Source: Sternotherus odoratus
Lineage: Eukaryota > Chordata > Testudines > Kinosternidae
Reading direction: 5' to 3'
Length of the DNA stretch: 64,000 nt
NCBI GenBank assembly: GCA_032164245.1
Contig: JAVMKO010000002.1
Location: forward strand, 181,790,920-181,854,919
The notes under the pieces were generated by a model that did no database searches, was not told the origin of the DNA, and saw nothing but the letters and a program-made list of their open reading frames with translations. Positions 48,030-59,134 of the stretch are shown in pieces. A program made the position numbers and the translations under genes. Within the stretch, counting starts at the first letter, position 1. Every line of letters starts with the position of its first letter.

Positions 48030-48955
48030 GAAATCATAGAAATGAAGGACCGGAAGGGACCTCAAGAGGTCATCTAGTCCAGTCACCTCCACTGGGGGTG
48101 AGGGGCGGGGAGGGAGGGTGACCAGTTGTCCCAATTTTATAGGGACAAGTCGTGATTTTGGGTCTTTTTCTTATATAGGCTCCTATTATCCCCCACCCCC
48201 GTCTCAATTTTTCACACTTACCATCTGGTCACCATGGGGGTGGGGCAGGTTGTCTAACTTGTTCTTAAAAATCTCTAATGATGGACATTCCACAACCACC
48301 CTACCTAATTTGTTCCAGTGCTAAACTACCCTTACATTTAGGAAGTTTTTTCTAATGTCTACTATAAATTTGCCTTGCTGCAAATTAAGCTAATTACTTC
48401 TTGTCCTGTCCTCAGTGGATAAGGAGACCAATTTAATACCCTCCTCTTTATAAGAACCTTCTACATATTTGAAAGTCTATTACCATGTCTCTTCCCCTCA
48501 GTCTTCTCTTCTTCAGACTGAAATAAACCCATTTTTTTCAATCTTTCCTCATAGGGCTAATTTTCTGAACTTTAATAATTTTTCTTACTCTCCCCTGGGC
48601 TTTCTCCAATTTGTCCACAACTTTTCAAAGTGGGTTGCCCAGAACTGGATATAACACTCCCATTGAGGCCTTATCAGTGCTGAGTAAGTGGGAAAAAAAT
48701 GACTTCTCATACCTTCCTTACAACATTTCTACTAATACACCCCAGAATGATATTCTCTTTTTAGCAACAGTGTTACATTGCTGACTCACTTTCCATTTTT
48801 GATCCACTATGACCCCCAGATCCTTTTCAGCAGTACTCGCCTATAGGCAATCATTTCCCTGTAAGGGGTATATCACATTTGTATTTATGAATTTCATCCT
48901 ATTTATTTCAGACTATTTCTCGAGTTATCAATGAACATTTACCTTTACTTATTTT
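48030..48955 (-). mobile_element. CR1 LINE, 3' end, carrying a nested inverted-repeat element
   Basis: On the minus strand the end of ORF2 (from about 48955) runs to the 3' terminus near 48033, with text AGGACCGGAAGGGACCTCAA and AGTCCAGTCACC typical of one CR1 subfamily. The element is cut at 48116-48233 by a GGTGACCAG-type insertion; removing it restores the CR1 text on both sides. ORF2 has many stops. Confidence 0.88.
48116..48233. mobile_element. GGTGACCAGATGTCCC inverted-repeat element, copy 2 (nested)
   Basis: GGGTGACCAGTTGTCCCAAT and CCATCTGGTCACC are the inverted ends. The interior matches copy 1 (TTATAGGGACAAGTCGTGAT, TTATATAGGCTCCTATTATC). It interrupts the CR1 copy, so it is younger than that copy. 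Confidence 0.8.
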
Positions 48956-49139
48956 TTCCTTTCAAGTGAATTGTGTGCTAATGTAAGTTACTCCACTGAT
49001 AGCCCTGATTGACAAGGGTTCTGTACATAGAACAACAAAGACATAAGCGTGCTCAGAGGCTGCATAACTTCACACAAAATTGGCTGAGCTATGCCACACA
49101 AAAGAGCCAGGACTGGGGGAGAACAGGGTCTCCCTTATA

Positions 49140-49275
49140 ATCTTTAGAGGTATTCATCTGGGAGGTGGAAGACCTATGGTTCATATCCCCCCACCCTTCT
49201 TCCCGATGAGGCGAAGGCCCTTGAACAGGGATCTACTACCTCTCAAGAGAAGTGCTTTGACCACTGGTCTATGGG
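49140..49275. repeat. tRNA-like palindrome 1
   Basis: A left arm with GGAGGTGGAAGACCTATGGT and TCATATCCCC is mirrored by a right arm that reads, on the minus strand, GACCAGTGGTCAAAGCACTT then CTTGAGAGGTAG and CCCTGTTCAAGGG. Each arm resembles a tRNA-derived unit (GTGGTTAGAGCACTCACCTG..GGTTCAAATCCC). It is a foldback unit with no coding sequence. A second unit of the same kind follows at 49350. Confidence 0.5.
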
Positions 49276-49349
49276 ATGTTTCAATGCAGGCTGCCTTCAA
49301 TTTCTCAACTTTAATTAAATATTACTTGTGCCAGTGACAGAACAAGAAT

Positions 49350-49462
49350 GACTCTATACCCAGTGGTCAGTGCACTCACCTATGAAGTGGCAGATTCTTG
49401 TTCAAATCCCTTCTGTTCATTAGGGAGAGAGACAATTTGAACCCCGGCTCTCCCATATCCCA
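49350..49462. repeat. tRNA-like palindrome 2
   Basis: The left arm is CAGTGGTCAGTGCACTCACC, then GTTCAAATCCC. The right arm on the minus strand is TAGTGTACTCACCTGGGATA, then GGGAGAGCCGGGGTTCAAAT. The arms agree in order and spacing of A-box-like and B-box-like (GGTTCAAAT) motifs. Together with 49140-49275 it may be one larger element. Confidence 0.55.
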
Positions 49463-49604
49463 GGTGAGTACACTAGACTAAATGTTATGAGTGAAGTACT
49501 CTTCATTTTCCAGCTTCACATGCAATTTATGTGGAGGAGCACCTACCTTCCCCCAGTTCTTGGATCACTCGCTGAGATAGGCGCCTGCCTATGGCCCATC
49601 CTTA

Positions 49605-49665
49605 GTCTTGGTCTACACTGGGGGCTGAGGGAGAGATCGATCTAAGTTATGCAACTTCAGCTAAA
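49605..49665 (+). mobile_element. Harbinger-type terminal fragment
   Basis: CTTGGTCTACACTGGGGGCT, then GATCGATCTAAGTTATGCAA and CTTCAGCT, is the terminal segment of short PIF/Harbinger elements. It breaks off at the GC-rich array that follows. Compare the longer derivative at 8989. Confidence 0.6.
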
Positions 49666-49675
49666 GCGGCAGCTG

Positions 49676-50375
49676 GTTGAGCACTCAGCATGCCACTGCT
49701 TTGGGGTTTTCCCCCCAGGCTCCTGCCAGCCGGGGTCTCAGCTCTCGCTGCCAGTCTGGGTTCCCTACACCCAGGCTGGCAGCGGGAGCTGACTGGGGCA
49801 GGCGGCAGGAGCCTGGGGAGAGAGCCCAAAGAGGCGGCGGGCTGAGACCTCAACCTGCCACCACTTTGGGATTTTCCCCCAGGCTACTGCCAGCCGGGGT
49901 CTCAGCCCGCTGCCAGCCTGGGCTTCCAACACCCAGGCTGGCAGCAAATTGAGACCCCGGCTGGCAACAATCCACCGGGGGAAACCCCAAAGCGGTGGCA
50001 GGCTGACTGCTCAACCTGCCGCTGCTTTGGGCTCTCTCCCCAGTCTCCTGCCAGCCGGGGTCCTGCTGCCTGCCCCAGTCAGCTCCCGCTGCCAGCCTGG
50101 GTGTAGGAAGCCCAGGCTGGCAGCGGGAGCTGAGACCCCCGCTGCCAGGAGCCTGCGGGTGGGGGGGGGGAGTCTAAAGTGGCAGAGAGCTGAGAAGCGG
50201 CAGCGGCCGAGCTCTGAGTCCCCTGCTGCTTTAGAGTTCCCCCACAGGCTCCTGCTAGCCGGGGTGTCAGCTCCCGCTGCCAGCCTGGGCTTCCTACACC
50301 CAGGCTGGCTGCAGGCTGAGACCCCAGCTGGCAAGGGGCCAGCGGGGGAAACACCAAAGCAGTGGCAGGTTAAGG
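49676..50375. repeat. GC-rich array of four tandem hairpin units
   Basis: Units of about 160-185 bp lie at roughly 49676-49851, 49848-50012, 50010-50195 and 50210-50375; a half unit follows to about 50405. Each unit is itself an imperfect palindrome: CTGCTTTGGGGTTTTCCCC, CTCCTGCCAGCCGGGGTCTC, GCTGCCAGCCTGGG, a TTCC.ACACC centre, then the same text reversed. Both strands therefore show long frames (up to 166 codons at 49949-50449) that are artefacts. The block is very GC-rich compared with its AT-rich flanks. It joins a Tigger-like end on the right. Confidence 0.85.
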
Positions 50376-50404
50376 GTGAGCCCGTCGCCACTTTGGGGCT
50401 TCCC

Positions 50405-50480
50405 CTACCGACCCCTTTAGACATCCCGGTTAATCCGCAGCCCGGTTAACCCGCGCCCGGATAATCGGGAGTCTACTGTA
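50405..50480 (-). mobile_element. Tigger/pogo-like element terminus
   Basis: Read on the minus strand, this starts TACAGTAGACTCCCGATTAT, then CCGGGCGCGGGTTAACCGGG, the terminus of a pogo/Tigger-type transposon, beside a TA dinucleotide. The hairpin array could be the expanded interior of the same element, but no matching left terminus was found. Confidence 0.5.
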
Positions 50481-50729
50481 TTTATAAGTACACTCCTCTC
50501 AGCACAGGAGCAATTAGGAATTTACTAAAAAATCTCCCTAATCTAAAACCCAAAGACCCAAGTTTAATATTCTAAAAAAAAATAAGCCAGATAGTTACCA
50601 CTTATGTTACATCCCAGGGACCTTTATATTTTAACAAAAGCTAAATGCCATGATCTGTCATGACCCAAGATTCCTCACAAAGAACATCAGAATGGTGGTT
50701 GGGCCTCTCTTAAATTTAAATATAAAAAC

Positions 50730-51970
50730 AATATGACCCGCCCCTGCACTGAGTATAAGGAAGCTGTCCAAGAAGCCTTGGGGAACGGAGCTGGTAATTG
50801 GGGACTGTACAAGGCAAGGACAAGCCTGTGGCTCAATATTATGGGGCGGGGGAGAGGAGGGGAAGGGAAATGTATTTTAACAATGAAGGTATTGCAGATC
50901 CCAAAAAAACTAATGAGGCATTTCTAAAAAATTTAAAGGAAAGTTTTAATTCCCACCTGCAAACAGCCCTTAATTTGAGAGCAAACCCAGGTTCTGATTA
51001 TGAATTCATCTGTATGTGGGCCTCGGAATGCAAAGTCAAACAAGCTAAAAAATAAAGAGCAAGTCTGCTCGCATTTCTGTGGTAACAGCAAAAAGTAATG
51101 TGATTTGCTATAACTGTGGGTGTTCTGGACATACTCAAAAAACTTGCAACAGCAAAGTCCAAAAGCCTCATCAGCGACAAAGTCATGGCACTCAATCCTC
51201 ACAGTACATCACTGCCCTTTTGACCTGGTCCTGGTCCTGTCCCCACTGTCATCCCCACCTCCCAGTGTTTTGTGTGTGGAGAGACTGGACATTGGGCAGA
51301 CGGGTGCCCAAGCTGAATAACCAGCCCCACCAGTGTCCCAACCAACTGCCAACCCTTACTCACACTTGAGTAAACTCTATGACCTGCTAAAATGCAGAAT
51401 CCCCCTTGCCTGTCAGTACGGCTGATGCAGATATAAACCCCTCAAGGCCACATTTACAAGCATGAATAAGGGGCTGGCCATGTACAATTCTTGGACATGG
51501 GAGCATCTGTTTCCATTACTGACTTCCCCTCCCCATTACTAAACAATATATTACTATTTTAGGTGTAGGAGGTGCACAACTCACAGCTTACAAAATCTAT
51601 CCTGTTCTTGTAGAACGTAATCTATTCTTTTGGATTCAGTCTTTTTATGTAGCTCCAAATACAGAGGGGACTATTCTGGGCATAGATGCCCTCTGTGACC
51701 TTGCAGCAACTCTTAACCTCACTCAGAGTTCAGTTACTTTTACTAATAAACTTACGAAGCACTCAAACCATTTCTCTCCACAAAGATTTGTCCCTCTCTT
51801 CTGTTATAACTGCCAAATCTGTGGCTCTTACTTGGGATACATCTAACCCTTTTCAAGACTTATGTTCCAGATTTGCCTTTACTTCACACTTATTACATTT
51901 TCCCTTTCTTATTTTTAAGGAGTTGGCTTATTCTCCTATGACACACATGAGAGTTTGTGAACCAGTTTGA
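50730..51970 (+). pseudogene. Endogenous retrovirus-like gag end and protease relic
   Basis: This is an old retroviral insert in the genome. An open stretch to about 51055 (EAFLKNLKESF..LRANPGSD) looks like the end of a capsid domain. A CCHC zinc knuckle (C-x2-C-x4-H-x4-C) lies at 51106-51147, and a second at 51266-51307 in another frame. A protease-like segment has a DMGAS block at 51494-51508, where the active site normally reads DTG or DSG, so a key residue is changed. A further frame gives an ILGIDALC block (51673 on), matching the protease C-terminus. No reverse transcriptase, env or LTR is recognised. Frameshifts and stops separate every part, so it is inactive. Two knuckles argue against a simple gammaretrovirus. 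Confidence 0.7.
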
Positions 51971-51974
51971 GGTC

Positions 51975-53360
51975 TTTGGGAGTTGCTATATAAGTGTCAC
52001 CACTTCCTGGTTTCAACTGGATTGGAAATACCAAGGAAATAGCCACTCTTGTACTATTTCCAAATATCAGCCCAAACTAGGAAATAGAGGAAGACACAAT
52101 TCAAAATAAAAATTACATGAAAGTTAACTACCTGTTAATAAATCTCAGAAAAGGTTTGAGGTTTGAGTCAATATTTGGAAATTCTCATGTCTTAGGGCTC
52201 GTGTATGTGCATTTCGAGGGAATATATTTCAACTGATACAATGATTAATTATAGATCCTATTGAGCCATACATGTCAATATTTGGCATTCCAGTCTAGTG
52301 CAGGGCCAGTGCTCCACAATCTGACTCTACAGTCTTCTGTCATTTATAGGCTTCATAGCCTTAACTTCTGCATAGGTTTTCATTTAATTAAACCAAAGCC
52401 TTTGTAATAGTCAGTGTAGCATCCCTTTCCCCTTTAAACCAAATTCATTCAGTTACCACTCTAACCCATCTTCCCTTATATCTTCAGGAGAGGCGCTTTG
52501 TTCAGTGCCACTTATTCATTTCAATGCTCAACTTGATCTTTCTGACTTTCTGTCTAGCTCCCTCACCTAGTCATTTTTTATTCTTTTTCTTTGCAATTTC
52601 ACTTTCCAGTCATGCATTGCTTTGGGAACACCTTCATCTCCTATTAAAGTAAGTCATGTAATTGGTGTTCGTGTCAAAGTAGCCAGAAGGCCACATTGTC
52701 TGAATACTTTTCACTGAGGGCAGAATTGGATCTTTTTATTTACTCCTTCTAAGCTTTAAAGAGACACTTGAACTAACATTCTTCTGTTAACTATTTTCCT
52801 TTCATGATGTTATTTATTCTTCTTTGTCTTGAATAGACAAATGTATCTGTTTTGCCAACTAGCTTACCATCAATAATAATTTATATCACAGCATATTATA
52901 TGGATGCAAATCGAATGTATTTGTGTAGCATATAACAAGCACCACTACAATAATGGTTTTAACTCAATACCTGTGTATGTCTGATACAACAAAATTATTG
53001 TATCTCATGATATTGCTGTGGCTCAGCCCATATGCAGAGATACTCAAAATGTTATGACATCTCTGGTACCTATATTATTAAATTGTGGGGTGAGAAGAGA
53101 ATTAGGAAAGGAAAATTAGGAAAGCACATCTGAGGAAAGCACACATTCATTGCTTTATGGAAAGAAGACATTAAAAGTTGTTAAGATCAGGTAGTGAATT
53201 TTTTCATCTGCTTCTCATTAGTTATTTCTCAATTTTCTTTCTAACAACTAACTATGACACAAATCCTGATGTCTCTACTCAGGCAAACTCCAGTTTACTC
53301 TGTTGTAAACACTTAATACAGCCTTTACAACAAGTAGTCATTCGATATAGCAATCGTAGG
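51975..53360. other. No recognised feature
   Basis: AT- and pyrimidine-rich text; nothing identified. Confidence 0.4.
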
Positions 53361-53361
53361 T

Positions 53362-53432
53362 TACACTTTTATAATACCTTCCATCCAAAGGTCTCAAAGT
53401 AAACTTAAGTGAACTAAGTTTTACAATACTTA
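53362..53432 (+). mobile_element. Possible L2/MIR-like relic
   Basis: TATAATACCTTCCATCCAAA followed by GGTCTCAAAGTAAACTTAA resembles the start of L2-type ends (ATAGCACCTTCCATCC..GATCTCAAAGCGCTTTACAA). It is short and decayed, so the call is tentative. Confidence 0.35.
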
Positions 53433-53979
53433 TGATCTAGGTCATTTTGAGGAAAAAAACCCTCGGAAATAGTCACAGAGAAACAGAGTGTTGGGATTCC
53501 TCAAAGATCTTTTCCCCTTGGCTTATCCAAAACATCTCATCCAGTTCTGGCAGAACATTTTATCCAGTTCTTTAGAATCCAAGAAATCAGTTCAACTCTG
53601 GACTCCTCACAGATGCTTCTTTTTTGGTATATAATCAAACTACACTGAGTTGACTGAGCTCAAACATATTGGGTAGGTAGAGAACATACTATACATTCAA
53701 TCATTAATCAGTTCATATCTGCATTCTAAAACAAACTTTTGCATGTACCTTATATTCCATGTCATATTATGCACTCTGTAACTGGTTCATTGATTTCTGT
53801 AGATAATACCCACTTGGGCCGTGAGCAGTTCATGCACTGCACTACATGCTAGGCCGCAGCTATCACACATTGCTTATTGATCTACTATCTCTTTTCTACT
53901 AGCTATATATTTTACATATTTACAAGACTACTGTAAATTTATGCCTTGTTCATTTTTTTCATTCCTTGCCCAGAATAGA

Positions 53980-54480
53980 CCTGTGTAAAGTGGTTGCTGC
54001 TGTCCCTCCGTCCGTCCGGGAGGGAGGTCATGCCCCCTCACTACCAGTCCTCTGGAAGAGCATAGTTCGGGGAAATTAGCATCAGGGTCTTTGCCACTCA
54101 GTGGGGTAACACAGTACTGAGTCTAAGAGTCCCAGTCCTCTGACCAGACAGGACACTAAACAGTTGGGGGTTCTAGCTTATAGTCAGGGTAGAGCAGCAG
54201 TGTCCATAAGCCCTGGCCCTCCAGCAAGGAAGCAACCAATTAGGTGGCTCTGGCCAGTATTCAGGGAAGAGCAAGAAAGAGTCTCTAAGCCCAGGCCCTC
54301 AAACAGTGTAAAAGACAGCAAACTGTTGGGGTTTTTGTCTCTGGCAGATCATCATCAAATTCAGGCCTCTTGGCCTGTCATGGAGAGGCTGCCATCCCAG
54401 AGATGGAGTGGCTAGGTAGGGGGATGCAGGCCCACCCAACTCCACTGCATTCCAGCCTCCCCTCCCCCAGTGGTAGCATG
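53980..54480. repeat. Decayed GC-richer repeat, probably LTR or Gypsy debris
   Basis: The text is richer in GC than its flanks and contains internal echoes: CAGGACACTAAACAGTTGGG with GACAGCAAACTGTTGGGGTT, and AAGCCCTGGCCCTCCAGCAA with AAGCCCAGGCCCTCAAACAG. This suggests a duplicated block about 130 bp apart. No coding motif. The family assignment is weak. Confidence 0.35.
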
Positions 54481-54639
54481 TTCTGATAAAAGATAAATCT
54501 AAGTCTTACCAAATGCTTAGGTCAATGGGAATCTTTAAGAACATGAAAGTTCTTAGCACCAGGACATAACGGAAATATGCACATGTGGCTAATATGACCA
54601 TATTGCAAAAGAGTGTAAATCAAGTAATCATAAAGTCAC

Positions 54640-55845
54640 AGAAACATAGGGTGGGAAGAAACCTCAAAAAGTCATCAAGTCTGGTCCATATGTTGAGTGA
54701 GAACCAAATAAATCTAGAAAATCCCTGACAGCTGTTTGTCTAACCTGTCCTTAAAAGCCTCCAATGATGGGGATTCCACAACCTCTGTTGGAATTGTTCC
54801 AGAGCTTAACTACCCATTATAGTTAGAAAGTTTTTCCTAATATCTAATTTAAATCAGCCTTGCTGAAAAATTAGTCTATTACTTCTAGTCCTACCTAACA
54901 GCCCTTAATATATTTGATGGCTGTTCTCAGGTCCCCCAGTCTTCTTTTCTCAAAATATAACAGAGCCAGATTTTTTTAAACTTTCCTCATAGATAAGTTT
55001 TCTACATATTTTTTTTCATTTTCATTGCTTTCTTCTGGACTCTCACCAGTTCGTCCACATCTTTCCTAAACTCTGACTCCCAGACCTGTAGACAGTACTC
55101 CAGCTGAGTCCTCACCAGTGGGATACTTACCTCCCGGATCTTAAATACAACACTCCTGTTAACACACCCCAGAATGACATTAGACTTTTTAGCATCTGCA
55201 TCATTTTGTTAATTCATATTTAAGGCCCTACATAATTCATGATATTGCAGAAATTGCAGATCCCATAATTTTAGGCTTCAACTGTCATTTCGACAGCGGG
55301 AGCTGTTCCATGTGCAGGGATGACAGTTGATGACCGACAGTGTGAGCCCCACTCTCAGCACCAGGTGGCTGACTATGGAAAATCGTGGAAAAGTAATAAT
55401 GTACAAATTGTGAATTGGATTTTCCTTCCTAAGTGAAGTACTTTGCACTTATCTTTATTTAATTCCCATCTTGCTGAATTGATATCAGTTTTCCAATGTG
55501 GCAATGTCATTTTGAATGCTAATTCTCTCCTCCAAAGTGCTTACAACCCCTTCCAACTTGACGGTGTCTGCAAATTTTAGAAGCATACTCCACAGTCGAT
55601 TATCCAAGTTATTAATGAAATTACTGAAGAGCACCGGACCCAGCACTGACTCCGGTGGGACCCCTCTGAATATGCCCTCCCAGCTTGAAAGTGAACCATT
55701 GATAACTACTCTTTGAGTATGATCTTTCAGTCAGTTATGCACCTACCTTATAGTAATTTCATCTACACCAGATTTTCCTAGTTTGCTCATGAAAAAGTCA
55801 TGTGGGACTGTGTCAAAAGCCTTATTAAAATCAAGATAATATTAA
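54640..55845 (-). mobile_element. CR1 LINE, long 3' part, with a nested element
   Basis: The minus strand carries about 1 kb of ORF2 C-terminal region and 3' UTR. Diagnostic text includes AGTGGGACCCCTCTGAATAT-type and CCAGAATGACATTAGACTTT blocks and the end near GAAACATAGGGTGGGAAGAA. Many stops break ORF2. The copy is interrupted at 55221-55431 by a short inverted-repeat element, with a small loss of CR1 text at the junction. Confidence 0.88.
55221..55431. mobile_element. Short inverted-repeat element (AAGGCCCTACATAATTCA ends), nested
   Basis: TAAGGCCCTACATAATTCAT at the left is mirrored, with mismatches, by AATTGTGAATTGGATTTTCC at the right. By memory it belongs to a family with AGGGCCCTACCAAATTCAC ends. 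It contains an inner palindrome-like pair AACTGTCATTTCGACAG / GATGACAGTTGATG. It sits inside the CR1 copy. Confidence 0.55.
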
Positions 55846-56454
55846 CCGAATGGCTTGCAAAATATTATTAAGCAAACGCTTCCAAGATTTAATTTTAAAA
55901 GTAAAGATTTTTGGAAGAAGATGTACATGTGAAAAAAACCTTTTGACTCTGGTAAATTTCTTCTTCTTTTGTTTATTTTTGTTTATTTTATAAGAGATAG
56001 ACTCTTTCACGTAGATATTTTTCTAAAATTAAAATGATGAAAGCCCAAACTGTTCCCTAAGATCAGATGTTACACAATATGCTTCTATCTGAGGCAAATA
56101 TTTCAGGCTGAAGTACAAATATATATAATAAGGTGGTAATTATTATAATGGAAATGCTGCTTTATGCTTAAGTAGGAACAGAAACTACTCACAGGATCTC
56201 TACCATACACAAATAGGTGTTGGATCATTTTAATTTACAGTGACAAAACTATTCCCTGGGCTTCAAGCAGAGCACCAAATGAACTGCCTGAATTTAAGAC
56301 TGGCAGTGAACATAGTTGCTCACCAGTTTGGGAAAAGAAGAATTCCTGATGCATAAGCAAGTTTTAACCCATGATACATTGGTAAGAGGGGTGGAGGAAC
56401 AATCTAGAAATGTGTGACTATTTGGCAGACACTTAGGATATAAAAATGAAACTT

Positions 56455-56545
56455 AGACACCTTATTCAAAATTAGGTATGTGAAGTTTAGTACTGAAATT
56501 GGTATTCATGAATAAATACTTATTGTGATTTAGGTCCCTACATTC
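56455..56545. repeat. Short dispersed repeat, copy 1
   Basis: GAAGTTTAGTACTGAAATTG, then GTATTCATGAATAAATA and GTGATTTAGGTCCCTACA, matches 58278-58350 (AAAGTTTACTACTGAAATCT, GTATTCAAGGATAAATA, GTGATTTAGGTCTTTACA). Its flanks CACCTTATTCAAAATTAGG hint at inverted ends. Confidence 0.55.
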
Positions 56546-56589
56546 CTAAAACTTTTTGGTTCCTGAACCCATTGAGAAAGAGATTTTGT

Positions 56590-57455
56590 AAGAAAATGAG
56601 TTTGGAAATAGGCAAAGTTCAAAAGGGTTGGCTCAGACAAGTTCCAGAATCTGAGGGCTGGGACAGAGTTGAGGTGTGGGAAGGGGTCAGGGCTCTGGAC
56701 TTGGGGTGAAGGCCCTGGGCTGGGGCAGGGATGAGGGGTTTGGGATGCAGGAACGGGTTATGGGTTTTGAGGGAGCTCAGGGCTGAGATAGGGGGTTGGA
56801 GTGTGGGAGGGAGTCAGGACTCTGGGCTGGGGCTAGTGATGAGGGGCTTGAGGCACAGGAGGGTCTCTGGGTTTGGGGGCGCTCAGAGCTGGGGCAGAGG
56901 TTTGGGGTGTGGGGGGTCAGGACACTGGATTGGAGTTGCAGTCTCTGGGGTGGGGCCAGGGATGAGAGATTTGGGTTTTAGAAAGGGTTTTCAGATTTTG
57001 GGGGGCGCAGGGCTGAGACAGGGGATTGGGGCATGGTGTTGGGGTGCAGACTTACCTCCAGTGGCTCCCAATGGCACAGCTGGGGTGCACAGCAGACCAT
57101 ACTGCTCCCCAGAAACGGCCAGCAGCAGGTATGGCTCCTAGATGGAAGCACGTGAGCATCTCTGCACGACTCGCACCTGGGGCCACTGCCCCTGCAAAGT
57201 TTCCATTGGCCAGTTCTCTTCCAATGGTAGTGCGGAGCTGGTGCTCGGGGTGGGGGCAGCGCATGGAGCCCCATGACCCCCCTGCCTAGAAGCCGGACTC
57301 GAGTGCTGGTTGCTTCCAAGGCACAGCGTGGTGTCAGAAAAGATAGGCACTAGCCATTTAATGTCCCAGTTGTCAGTGCTGACCAGAGCAAGGTGACCCA
57401 GTACCTGACATGCCGCGACCCAGTAGTGGATTGTGACCCACAGTTTGAAAAACAT
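56590..57455 (-). mobile_element. hAT-like element with GC-rich degenerate tandem repeats
   Basis: The right end (minus strand: CCAATGTTTTTCAAACTGTGG then GTCACAATCCACTACTGGGTC) is of the hAT type also seen at 1411 and 11351. The left part (56640-57030) is a run of degenerate G-rich units of about 70-100 bp: GGGCTGGGGC, GATGAGGGGTTTGGG.TGCAG, GGGTCAGG.CTCTGG. These G-rich units give overlapping artefactual frames on both strands (for example 56731-57141). No transposase is present. The left terminus is unclear. Confidence 0.6.
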
Positions 57456-57459
57456 TGGA

Positions 57460-57505
57460 TTAGATTATCACAATGGTCCTTTCTGGCCTTCTGATCTATT
57501 AATCT
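57460..57505 (+). mobile_element. CR1 3'-terminal fragment
   Basis: TTAGATTATCACAATGGTCC, then TTTCTGGCCTTCTGATCTAT, is the last 45 bp of a CR1 copy. It is placed directly after the hAT-like end. Confidence 0.65.
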
Positions 57506-57509
57506 AAAT

Positions 57510-58175
57510 CAGACCCAAGCAAAAGATCCAGTTATCATCTTACTTATACAGGATTTATGCTAGTTGTAACTCAGTTGACATTAGTGAAGTTACTCCTTAT
57601 TTACACTGGTGTAACTGAAATCAGGATCACTCTCCAAATCTCTCTCATGTAAAGCCAGTGAGCGCTGCTCAACAGGTCAGACAGCTTATAATTAGCTCTA
57701 ATTGGCACTTCCACAAGATGTGACATAATTTACTTGCAGCTGAGTGGCAACTCAAAAAGGTGTGAAGGTCTTTTCTACCGGTCAGTAAAGAAAAGAAAAC
57801 TGAAAAAATTACTTTCATTCTCATCGTCAGAACAAAATGTCCATTGATCAGTGTAAATTGGGACAAGCTTATCAGAACCAATGGGAAATGGCTCTTGGAA
57901 GCTAATTTTTAATATATGTAGGTGAATTAAATTTCCCTGTATCATAATAACGGTCTCCCTGGCTTCCAAGTACCCCCTCCAAATGATTCTCACTTAACAT
58001 GTAAATTCATATATCTCCCTTTCTCTGATAATAAACTATCAGATGACAAATGGTGTTGTTTCACCCAGACATGACAGTAAAGGGCTTTATCAGCATTTAC
58101 ACAAGAAATATTTTCAAACTTTTTTATTCTTTTCAGATGCTCTGTTCAACCTCTATTATTCTTAAAGTCACCATA
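57510..58175. other. No recognised feature except a palindrome relic
   Basis: Near 57575-57640 ACTCAGTTGACATTAGTGAA and TTTACACTGGTGTAACTGAA look like remains of another short foldback element. The rest is unassigned. Confidence 0.35.
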
Positions 58176-58189
58176 TGTCCCCGTTCTAC

Positions 58190-58456
58190 TAGAGAGACAA
58201 GGTGGGTGAGGTAATATATTTTATTGCACCAACTTCTGTTAGTGAGAAAGACAAGCTTGTTACATTCTTCAGATTCAGCTGCCTAAAGTTTACTACTGAA
58301 ATCTGTATTCAAGGATAAATATATTTTTTTGGGTGATTTAGGTCTTTACATCTATCTGTATGTCTCTCACCAACAGATGTTGGTCCAATAAAAGATATTA
58401 CATCACCTACCTTGTCTTTCTAATACCCTGGGATTGACATGGTTACAACTACACCA
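58190..58456 (+). mobile_element. Penelope-like foldback element, second family, with nested repeat
   Basis: Left arm AGAGACAAGGTGGGTGAGGT, then CACCAACTTCTGTTAGTGAG, mirrors CTCACCAACAGATGTTGGTC and TACATCACCTACCTTGTCTT on the right. The tail holds GACATGGTTACAACTACACC, the counterpart of the ACACGGCTAC tail of the first family. GTTCTAC flanks both sides (58183-58189 and 58457-58463), a probable 7-bp target duplication. On the minus strand CTGAAGA (58266-58272) marks the remains of a hammerhead-like core. A short dispersed repeat (58278-58350) occupies the centre. Confidence 0.6.
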
Positions 58457-59134
58457 GTTCTACCATCATCCCAAGGAGCTTCTCCTGAAAATGCTTCCGT
58501 TTTTCATTTCATCAAGCAGAGGTCTGAGATATTTATAGCTACAAAATATTTGTTCAAGACATATTACTGCACCAAGTAGAATTTGATCTATTTATACCAG
58601 GGACATACAATAGAGTGAAATACATGTTCAGTGTGATGAACAGTGCCAGAGTGAAGAGAAAAGTCCATTGAGTATAGAATCTATCAAAGTTGTTCTTAGC
58701 TCAAAGTGAATATTAAAGACACTTATTCAATGTTTCATGATAAGCACATTCAAAAAGCTAAGTTAGTGGAAAGAATCCTCCACTTGACAAAATAGACATT
58801 GATCACTGTTGAGTGAAGAGCTGAAGTAGCAACATGATCACACTTTTTTTGTAAAATGTTCTTCTGAAATGAATACTTTGTAACCCCTAACAATGTCACA
58901 AGAATGTCTTGAATTTGATTTTGAAAATACGGCCACTTAACCTATTCTCAACCTTTCTAATTTTCTGAATCACATTAAATTAGTTTCATAAGGTTCTTTG
59001 CTGTCTTTTACAGGCCCAGAATGGAAGGATGTGGAAGGTCACATGGTGAATCTTAGTGTTAAAAAAGGTTGGACCATCTGTTCCAGCTATCTTAGGAACT
59101 TATATGGCCTCCATCACTCCAGCAGCTGACCACC

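Noticed and set aside
49949..50449. 166-codon frame, the longest in the window, with a 137-codon frame opposite
   Set aside because: It is produced by the GC-rich tandem palindrome array, which suppresses stops on both strands.
56731..57141. Glycine-rich 136-codon frame
   Set aside because: It arises from G-rich degenerate tandem units in a hAT-like element.
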